Of a DNA stretch of 39,560 nucleotides, positions 34,111 through 39,560 are shown one piece after another. The stretch is from Bacilli bacterium (GTDB taxonomy: Bacteria; Bacillota_I; Bacilli_A; RF39; UBA660), in assembly GCA_918219625.1 (NCBI GenBank), contig CAKJXT010000091.1, positions 1 through 39,560 of the forward strand, written 5' to 3'. A model generated the notes under the pieces. It saw only the letters and a program-made list of their open reading frames with translations. It did no database searches and had not been told where the DNA came from. The translations under genes were made by a program, and so were the position numbers. Position 1 is the stretch's first letter. Each line of letters starts with the position of its first letter.

Positions 34111-35440
34111 AAAAATACTAAATCCAATAATAAAGACATTTGATAAATTCATAATAGTTCCAGTCACAAAGATTATTGTAATGATATCAAAAAAATTTGA
34201 AAACTCAGGAAGAAGCATGGAAAAATTCCTGTCTAAATCGAATAACCTATTATTCATATCATTGGCATTAGCAGTAGGAATATTTATAGTAATTGATCAA
34301 AAAATAATATATTACTCGGAAAGTTCAGCTGAAGTATTGTCAAACCAACCAGTAAAAGCAATATATAATGAAGAAGCATATGTAATAGAAGGATTGCCAG
34401 AAAGTGTGGATATAACGCTAATAGGAAATAAAGCAAACCTTTATATTGCGAAACAATCCGGAACAAACGAAGTAACTTTAGACCTAACAGATTTAAAAGC
34501 AGGAACGCATAAAGTTGAATTCAAATACAATCAAGGAATATCATCTGTAGACTACAAAGTTAACCCTGCATATGCTACAGTAATAATTCATAACAAATCA
34601 TCATTAGCAACAACAATGACAATAGATGTATTAAACAAAGACAAATTAAATAGCAAACTAATACTTAGTAACATAAGTGTAGATGATGATTCGGTAGTAG
34701 TAAAAGGTGCAGAAAAACAAATAAAGAAAGTCGCAACAGTAAAAGCACTATTAGATGTTAATAACATTTCAACACAAGAAATAGGAAAGAAAACAATAAA
34801 AGATGTTCCACTAAAAGCATATGATCAAGATGGGAATGTAATAAACGTAGAACTTGTCCCAGCAAAAGTTGATGTAAATGTAGAAATATCATCACCATCA
34901 AAAGAATTGCCGATTAAAGTAATTCCAAAAGGAAACGTAGCGTTTGGAAAAGCAATAAGTGTAATAAAGACGAGTGAAACAAAAGCAACAGTATATGGTG
35001 AAGCAAGTAGCATTGAATCACTTAACTACATACCTGTAGAAATTGATGTAACAGATTTAGCTAAAAACACAGAATACAAACTAGAAATACCAAAACCAGT
35101 AGGTGTTAAATCAATGAGCGCGAATAACATAACAGTAAATATTTCACTAGACAATGTTTCTGATAAAGATATAGATAATGTCGCAATAGAAACAAAAAAC
35201 CTAGGAAATGAATACAAAGTCAGTGCTGTAAGCTCAGAAGATAGTTTTGTACAGGTGAATGTTAAAGGTGTCTCAAGCGTAATAGACCAAATAAATGCAG
35301 ATAACATAAATGCATATATTGACCTACAAGGATATACAGAAGGGGAATATGAAGTTGATGTAAATGTTGAAGGAACAGATTTAAGAGTAGAATATGTTTC
35401 AAAAACAAAAAAAGTAAAAGTTAAGATAACAAAAAAATAA
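34091..35440 (+). CDS. cdaR: CdaR, YbbR-domain regulator of CdaA
   Basis: 449 aa. A cytosolic N-terminus, one membrane helix (about 53-70) and an extracytoplasmic part of about four YbbR repeats, each ~85 residues of beta structure (for example KAIYNEEAYVIEGLPESVDI and IDVTDLAKNTEYKLEIPKP). CdaR binds CdaA and tunes c-di-AMP production in wall homeostasis. The start overlaps cdaA by 20 nt, with GAGGAGG upstream, so the two are made together. A bidirectional terminator follows, closing a two-gene operon. Confidence 0.92.
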   Translation: MKKNPIKKILNPIIKTFDKFIIVPVTKIIVMISKKFENSGRSMEKFLSKSNNLLFISLALAVGIFIVIDQKIIYYSESSAEVLSNQPVKAIYNEEAYVIEGLPESVDITLIGNKANLYIAKQSGTNEVTLDLTDLKAGTHKVEFKYNQGISSVDYKVNPAYATVIIHNKSSLATTMTIDVLNKDKLNSKLILSNISVDDDSVVVKGAEKQIKKVATVKALLDVNNISTQEIGKKTIKDVPLKAYDQDGNVINVELVPAKVDVNVEISSPSKELPIKVIPKGNVAFGKAISVIKTSETKATVYGEASSIESLNYIPVEIDVTDLAKNTEYKLEIPKPVGVKSMSANNITVNISLDNVSDKDIDNVAIETKNLGNEYKVSAVSSEDSFVQVNVKGVSSVIDQINADNINAYIDLQGYTEGEYEVDVNVEGTDLRVEYVSKTKKVKVKITKK

Positions 35441-35463
35441 GCAACAAACAGTTGCTTATTTTA
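35436..35463. terminator. Bidirectional terminator between cdaR and the DUF378 gene
   Basis: Perfect 10-bp stem AATAAGCAAC (35436-35445) and GTTGCTTATT (35451-35460). The T tail is best on the minus strand; it overlaps both stop codons. Confidence 0.85.
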
Positions 35464-35661
35464 CTTTGTTTCGATATGGCTTAACAAAATACCAATATTT
35501 ACCAAACCACAAATACCAACTAAAATATAAACAATATTTGATAACATGCTATCAATGCCAAATATTGTCTCAACTAAATTGAAATCAAATAAACCGATAA
35601 GACCCCAATTTATAGCTCCAATAATAGTAACAACTAAACATGCTTTTTGTAATGTCTCCAT
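35461..35661 (-). CDS. DUF378 family small membrane protein (YuzA-like)
   Basis: 66 aa with two membrane helices. The family pattern is clear: LVVTIIGAINWGLIGLFDFNLVETIFG, then a second helix VYILVGICGLVNI. Function unknown in the family. AAGGGTG precedes the ATG at 35661. Confidence 0.9.
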   Translation of the reverse strand: METLQKACLVVTIIGAINWGLIGLFDFNLVETIFGIDSMLSNIVYILVGICGLVNIGILLSHIETK

Positions 35662-35767
35662 AATTTCACCCTTTCTTACTATTAATTATATTAAACAAAA
35701 AACAAAAAAATATTCATCATATTTAAAAAAACAAAAAATATAATTTAATGAAAGAATGAGGTGCAAA

Positions 35768-36760
35768 ATGAAAAAAATAAAAAAAATAATTTTTTTAACA
35801 CTATCTTTGATTATTATATCTGGATGTGGAAAAAATAGTAGTGAAACAACAATAAAAAATTTAACAAAAAAGATAGAAGAAACAGAATCATATCATTTAG
35901 AAGGAATATTAGAAATAATAAATAATGAAAATACATATTCATATGATGTGGATGTGGCGTATAAGAAGGATAATAACTTTAAAGTTAGTTTAAAAAACAA
36001 AACAAATAATCATGAACAAATAATACTAAGAAACAAAGACGGAGTTTATGTCTTGACACCATCACTAAATAAAAGTTTCAAATTTCAAAGTGAATGGCCA
36101 TACAATAATTCACAAAGTTATTTATTACAAAATCTAATAAATGATATAAAAAGTGATAATGAATATATATCAGAAGAAAATGAAGATGGTTATATCATAA
36201 CTACAAAAACAAACTATTCAAATAATAAAGACTTAAAAAAACAAAAAATATATATAAATAAAGAAAAAGAAATATATCAAGTAGAAGTACTAGATGAAAA
36301 TGATAAAATAAAAATCAAAACAAAAATAAATAAAATAGACTACAATCCAAACTATAATGAAGACATATTTAAATTAGAAAACAACATGACAGTGTCAAAA
36401 GATATAGAAGAACCTGTATCTAAAATAGAAGATATAATATATCCAATGTATATACCGCAAAATACATATTTATCGTCACAAAACAAAGTATCAAAAAAAA
36501 ATGGGGAAAGAGTAATAATGACATTTACTGGAGATAATCCATTTATGTTAATACAAGAAACAGTAAATCAAGATGAAAAAGGAATAACATCAGTAAATGG
36601 CGAACCGTATCAATTGGATAATTCTATTGGTATAATGGATGATACGTCAATAACATGGGTAAATCAAGGAATGGAATACTATTTAGTATCAAACACACTA
36701 GAACCAGAAGAACTGATAAGTGTAGCGAACTCATTAACAACTGCGGCGATACAAAAATAA
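35768..36760 (+). CDS. LolA-like sporulation lipoprotein (YdcC/GerS-related)
   Basis: 330 aa. A signal peptide with lipobox IIISGCGK, then a LolA-like domain (about 25-200) and a C-terminal DUF4367-like domain (about 215-330, ending VSNTLEPEELISVANSL). EQIILRNKDGVYVLTPSLNKSFKFQSEWP aligns closely with Bacillus YdcC, a sporulation protein of the GerS family. In C. difficile, GerS works with CwlD to make cortex muramic lactam; a CwlD is encoded at 7616. ATG at 35768 is chosen because the in-frame ATG at 35756 lies upstream of, and within, the GAGGTG ribosome site. In Bacillus ydcC is next to alrA; here alr is elsewhere. Confidence 0.85.
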   Translation: MKKIKKIIFLTLSLIIISGCGKNSSETTIKNLTKKIEETESYHLEGILEIINNENTYSYDVDVAYKKDNNFKVSLKNKTNNHEQIILRNKDGVYVLTPSLNKSFKFQSEWPYNNSQSYLLQNLINDIKSDNEYISEENEDGYIITTKTNYSNNKDLKKQKIYINKEKEIYQVEVLDENDKIKIKTKINKIDYNPNYNEDIFKLENNMTVSKDIEEPVSKIEDIIYPMYIPQNTYLSSQNKVSKKNGERVIMTFTGDNPFMLIQETVNQDEKGITSVNGEPYQLDNSIGIMDDTSITWVNQGMEYYLVSNTLEPEELISVANSLTTAAIQK

Positions 36761-36778
36761 CAGAATTATTAAAAATGT

Positions 36779-36818
36779 AAAAATAGATTAAAAATATATC
36801 TATTTTTATTTTTTTATG
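36779..36818 (+). terminator. Terminator after the YdcC/GerS-like gene
   Basis: Stem AAAAATAGAT (36779-36788) and ATCTATTTTT (36798-36807), then T-rich sequence. Confidence 0.7.
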
Positions 36819-36819
36819 C

Positions 36820-36825
36820 TATAAT
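36820..36825 (+). promoter_or_regulatory. -10 element of the 177-aa membrane protein gene
   Basis: TATAAT, 6 nt before GGTGAT and 15 nt before the ATG; no clear -35. Confidence 0.5.
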
Positions 36826-36840
36826 GACTTTGGTGATAAA

Positions 36841-37374
36841 ATGAAAAAAGCAAACAAAAGTAAGAAAATGAAGAATAATTCGGTTTTTTCTTCAGACAAC
36901 GAAATGGCTAAATTAGTGCTTTTAATAGTAATTGTGGCAATAGCATTTGCAATTTTCTATGTTATAACACTATTTGTAGTAAAGAATGATGAAAATAAAA
37001 CATCATCGCAAGAAGAGACAACAGAAGCAACTATTCAATATCAAAAAATACTTGTAAGCAATGTACTATCACAAAAAGATAATGAATACTATGTACTTGC
37101 ATATAAGAATGACGATAAATATGTGGAATCTTATAAAAACAATCTAACATACTACGCTATGACAAAAGAAGATTCAGTACCATACTACTACATAGAACTT
37201 GACAACTCATTTAATAAGAGTTTTATAGCAGAAGAATCAAAATTAAATGTAGAAAATTCAAAAGACATGAGATTTAGCCAAACAACATTATTAAGAATAA
37301 AAGAGGGAAAAATAATTTCTACATATGAAGGAAAGGATAATATAATAGGAAAATTAGATAGAATGTCAAAATAA
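36841..37374 (+). CDS. Membrane-anchored hypothetical protein, possibly thioredoxin-like without CxxC
   Basis: 177 aa. A basic N-terminus, a membrane helix at about 24-48 and an extracytoplasmic domain. The domain begins with a strand (YYVLAYKNDD), a helix and a strand (YYYIELD). It ends with TTLLRIKEGKIISTYEGKDNIIGKL, which resembles the last strands and helix of thioredoxin-fold proteins ('PTLLVIKNGKV--YEG'). No CxxC is present, so redox activity is unlikely. It lies between the YdcC/GerS-like gene and ctpA, and has its own -10 and terminator. The fold call is a visual inference. Confidence 0.65.
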   Translation: MKKANKSKKMKNNSVFSSDNEMAKLVLLIVIVAIAFAIFYVITLFVVKNDENKTSSQEETTEATIQYQKILVSNVLSQKDNEYYVLAYKNDDKYVESYKNNLTYYAMTKEDSVPYYYIELDNSFNKSFIAEESKLNVENSKDMRFSQTTLLRIKEGKIISTYEGKDNIIGKLDRMSK

Positions 37375-37396
37375 TTACTCCAAGTAATTATTTTTT
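37372..37396 (+). terminator. Terminator before ctpA
   Basis: Stem TAATTACT (37372-37379) and AGTAATTA (37383-37390), 3-nt loop, six T. Confidence 0.8.
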
Positions 37397-37427
37397 CTAA
37401 TAGTGTATTAAAGAAAAGGGGTATAAA

Positions 37428-38624
37428 ATGGAAGAACAACAAAAAGAATTTAAATTATCAGAAGTAATAGTATTAATAATAATAACACTAATAATAGGAT
37501 TTATAATAGGCCTATCGTTATTTAAAGTGGCGATAGAAAAGAAAAATATAAAAGTTAATAATAATGATCAAGAACTAAAAAAGTTTATAGATAACTATAA
37601 TTATATAGTGGAAAACTATTATGGTGATCTAGACAAAAAAGAATTAATAGATAAAGCAATATCCGGAATGTTGGAATCCATAGATGATCCATATACAACA
37701 TACATAGATGAAGAAAGCTCAAATTCTTTTGCAACAACACTAGAAGGATCATTCGAAGGAATAGGTGTTGAAATAGTAAACGACTCAGATAATAATATAG
37801 TGGTCTATAGTGTTATAAAAGGTTCACCAGCGGAAAAAGCAGGAATAGAACCGCTTGATATAATTAAATCAATTAATGGAAAAAGTTTAGAAAATGTAGA
37901 AACATCGGAATTTGTATCATTAGTAAAAACAAGTGAAAATCCGGTAATAACACTAGAAATAAAAAGAAAAGATGAAATAATAAAAAAAGAAATAAAAAGA
38001 GAGAAAGTAACAATTACATCAGTTGAAAGTGAAATATTTGAAAAGCAAAATAAAAAAATAGGGTACATGTATATATCTATATTCGCGAATAATACATATG
38101 GACAATTCAAAAAACAATTAGAAGAATTAGAAAATAAGGGTATAGACTCCCTAATAATAGATGTTAGAGGAAATACAGGCGGACATCTAACAGCGGTAGA
38201 AAATATATTAAGCTTATTCTTAGACTCAAGTCACATAATCTATCAAACGGAAGATAAAAATGGAATAGAAAAAACATACTCAAAAGGAAAAGAAACAAAA
38301 CAATACAAAATAGTAATACTAACTAATAAATCAAGTGCATCAGCATCAGAAATATTAGCGGCAACAATGAAAGAAGAATATGGAGCAACATTAGTAGGAA
38401 AAGCAACATACGGAAAAGGAACTGTTCAAGAATTAAAAACTCTTCCTGATGGAGAACAATATAAATTTACAACAAAAAAATGGTTAACTCCAAAAGGAAA
38501 TTGGATACATGAAAAAGGTGTAGAAGTAGATGTCGATGTGGAATTCAATAAAGACTACTATGATAATCCAACACATGATAATGATAATCAATTACAAGAA
38601 GCAATAAAAATAATATTAAAATAA
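37428..38624 (+). CDS. C-terminal processing protease (S41, CtpA/CtpB type)
   Basis: 398 aa. A short cytosolic N-terminus, a membrane anchor (about 13-33), a PDZ domain (about 105-185, with GIGVEIV and GSPAEKAGIEPLDII) and an S41 protease core. The Ser-Lys dyad is in the SSASASEIL and ATYGKGTVQ blocks. IDVRGNTGGHL is a further signature. The peptidoglycan-binding domain of some Bacillus members is absent. In spore formers CtpB-type proteases also act in sigma-K signalling; which role applies here is open. GGGG precedes the ATG, a modest ribosome site. Confidence 0.93.
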   Translation: MEEQQKEFKLSEVIVLIIITLIIGFIIGLSLFKVAIEKKNIKVNNNDQELKKFIDNYNYIVENYYGDLDKKELIDKAISGMLESIDDPYTTYIDEESSNSFATTLEGSFEGIGVEIVNDSDNNIVVYSVIKGSPAEKAGIEPLDIIKSINGKSLENVETSEFVSLVKTSENPVITLEIKRKDEIIKKEIKREKVTITSVESEIFEKQNKKIGYMYISIFANNTYGQFKKQLEELENKGIDSLIIDVRGNTGGHLTAVENILSLFLDSSHIIYQTEDKNGIEKTYSKGKETKQYKIVILTNKSSASASEILAATMKEEYGATLVGKATYGKGTVQELKTLPDGEQYKFTTKKWLTPKGNWIHEKGVEVDVDVEFNKDYYDNPTHDNDNQLQEAIKIILK

Positions 38625-38649
38625 TTGTGCGATGTGCACAATTTTTTTA
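38623..38649 (+). terminator. Terminator after ctpA
   Basis: Stem AATTGTGC (38623-38630) and GCACAATT (38636-38643), 5-nt loop, T tail; it overlaps the stop codon. Confidence 0.85.
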
Positions 38650-38666
38650 TTAATAAAAACAATACT

Positions 38667-38694
38667 TTGATTTTTAAACAAAAAAGTATATAAT
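38667..38694 (+). promoter_or_regulatory. Promoter of the DUF402 gene
   Basis: -35 TTGATT (38667-38672), 16-nt spacer, -10 TATAAT (38689-38694). Confidence 0.7.
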
Positions 38695-38713
38695 GTTAAA
38701 AGAGGGAGATATA

Positions 38714-39259
38714 ATGGAGAAAATATGTATAGGAGATAAACTGCAAATCCAGTGCTATAAACACGACGGAAGAGTACACAGAGCATGGAATGAAGCGGTT
38801 GTATTAGATTTCAAAAAAGACTATATAGTCTTTGGAAATAATAAAACACAAGTAACAGAAGAAGAAGGAAATATTTGGAGAACAAAAGAACCGGCGATAG
38901 TATACTTCTTTAAAGATAAATGGTTTAACATAATAGCGCAACTCAAAAAAGATGGAATATATTACTATTGTAATATAGCAACACCATTTATAATAGAAGA
39001 TGGTACTATAAAATATATTGACTATGATTTAGACCTGAGAGTGTTTCCAAGCGGTGACTATAAAATATTAGATAAGAGCGAATATAAATATCACAAAAGG
39101 ATAATGAACTATTCAGATGAATTAGATATGGTAATAAATAATGCGATGAAAGAACTTATAGACATATATAAGAATAAAGATGAAGAATTGCACATAATAT
39201 TTGAAGAAGAAACAAATTATAAATACTATAATGAGTACACAAGTGTAAAATCTGAATAA
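38714..39259 (+). CDS. Nucleoside tri-/diphosphatase Ntdp (DUF402, YgaC-like)
   Basis: 181 aa. The family pattern is clear: LQIQCYKHDGRVHRAWNEA, KEPAIVYFFKDKWFNII, YYYCNIATPF and YIDYDLDLRVFP with the metal-binding acids. Close to Bacillus YgaC in length and order. These enzymes hydrolyse nucleoside di- and triphosphates with a divalent metal. The start at 38714 has GAGGGAG upstream; the in-frame ATG at 38693 falls within the -10 element and is rejected. Confidence 0.92.
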   Translation: MEKICIGDKLQIQCYKHDGRVHRAWNEAVVLDFKKDYIVFGNNKTQVTEEEGNIWRTKEPAIVYFFKDKWFNIIAQLKKDGIYYYCNIATPFIIEDGTIKYIDYDLDLRVFPSGDYKILDKSEYKYHKRIMNYSDELDMVINNAMKELIDIYKNKDEELHIIFEEETNYKYYNEYTSVKSE

Positions 39260-39284
39260 AATGTTAAAAAAATCGAAAAACCAG

Positions 39285-39313
39285 TTGACATATGGATAAA
39301 AATTTGTTATATT
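39285..39313 (+). promoter_or_regulatory. rRNA promoter P1
   Basis: -35 TTGACA (39285-39290), 17-nt spacer, -10 TATATT (39308-39313). Confidence 0.85.
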
Positions 39314-39366
39314 GTTAATGTTTTCCACGGAAAAGAAAAAAATAATAAAAAAAATCAAAAAAACGC

Positions 39367-39395
39367 TTGACTAAAAAAAAGAAGAGTGTTAAACT
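39367..39395 (+). promoter_or_regulatory. rRNA promoter P2
   Basis: -35 TTGACT (39367-39372), 17-nt spacer, -10 TAAACT (39390-39395). Tandem with P1, 82 bp apart. Confidence 0.8.
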
Positions 39396-39424
39396 ATTGG
39401 TACTTCTTTTGTGGAAGAAAGAAA

Positions 39425-39441
39425 TGATCTTTGAAAACTGA
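39425..39441 (+). promoter_or_regulatory. boxA-like antitermination site in the rRNA leader
   Basis: TGATCTTTGAAAACTGA, close to the leader boxA region of Firmicutes rRNA operons (TGxTCTTTGAAAACT). The rest of the leader up to the 16S gene shows no reading frame of interest. Confidence 0.65.
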
Positions 39442-39501
39442 GCAAAATGTCAATTCAAAAGTTAGGACAAAACAATTCAAACTAAAAAATTAAAGATAAA
39501 T

Positions 39502-39560
<59 letters not shown>

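Noticed and set aside
39122..39358. Minus-strand 78-aa frame at the end of the DUF402 gene.
   Set aside because: Hydrophobic shadow of an A-rich coding strand with no ribosome site.

Overview
The window is very AT-rich DNA with dense, often overlapping genes, heavy use of ATA (Ile), AGA (Arg) and CTA (Leu) codons, strong Shine-Dalgarno sites and many rho-independent terminators. This fits a low-GC Firmicute of the Bacilli. TGA is used as a stop (genes ending 9278, 15719 and 28899), so this is not the Mycoplasma code. Several spore-specific families are present (CwlD, CotY/Z, SpoVID, YsxE, a YutH-like protein and a YdcC/GerS-like lipoprotein), so the organism probably forms endospores or descends recently from a spore former. 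A gut lineage near Erysipelotrichales/RF39 is a guess from style only.

Layout. 1-3506: the 3' part of a PLP lyase gene, a small unknown protein, a cysteine desulfurase and a TtcA-like tRNA thiolase (sulfur metabolism). 3501-7613: a 4-kb block with alanine racemase plus alanine transaminase (a route from pyruvate to D-alanine) and a divergent SEL1-repeat protein with a possible HTH. The block lies between two copies of one roughly 80-bp spacer. 7616-13220: CwlD, an Abi_2/HEPN protein coupled to HtrA, then a helicase IV-like protein, a DUF368 polyprenyl-phosphate transporter and a small unknown protein. 13233-16422: a CotY/Z coat protein, a protein with a 15-unit octapeptide array, a YutH-like coat protein, a NifU-like protein and an S1-domain protein.

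16431-17606 is a single array of 12 tRNA genes with its own promoter and terminator. It is followed by a solitary MvaI/BcnI-type nuclease gene, a HAD phosphatase and a lipoprotein. 19739-30425 is a quality-control neighbourhood: rnr, a CapA-like lipoprotein, smpB, lon and ssrA, interleaved with envelope and spore genes (a DUF5011 protein, a Tyr/Pro/Gly-rich protein, a degenerate deacetylase-like protein, spoVID and ysxE). The tmRNA tag frame ends in -VVAFA, not the usual -ALAA.

30493-39560: formate-THF ligase, a membrane-anchored Gln/Asn/Glu-rich protein, the c-di-AMP pair cdaA-cdaR, a DUF378 protein, a YdcC/GerS-like lipoprotein, a membrane protein, the CtpA protease and an Ntdp (DUF402) phosphatase. 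The window ends with tandem rRNA promoters, a boxA-like leader and the first ~59 nt of a 16S rRNA gene.

A recurrent signature is TATAAT, 5-9 nt, GGTGAT, 3-4 nt, start codon. It implies that many mRNAs begin at or near their own Shine-Dalgarno sequence. The observations most worth following are the repeat-flanked D-alanine block with its possible regulator, the unusual tmRNA tag beside lon and smpB, the Abi_2-HtrA coupling and the short-leader signature. All names rest on motif recognition by eye; no database search was run.
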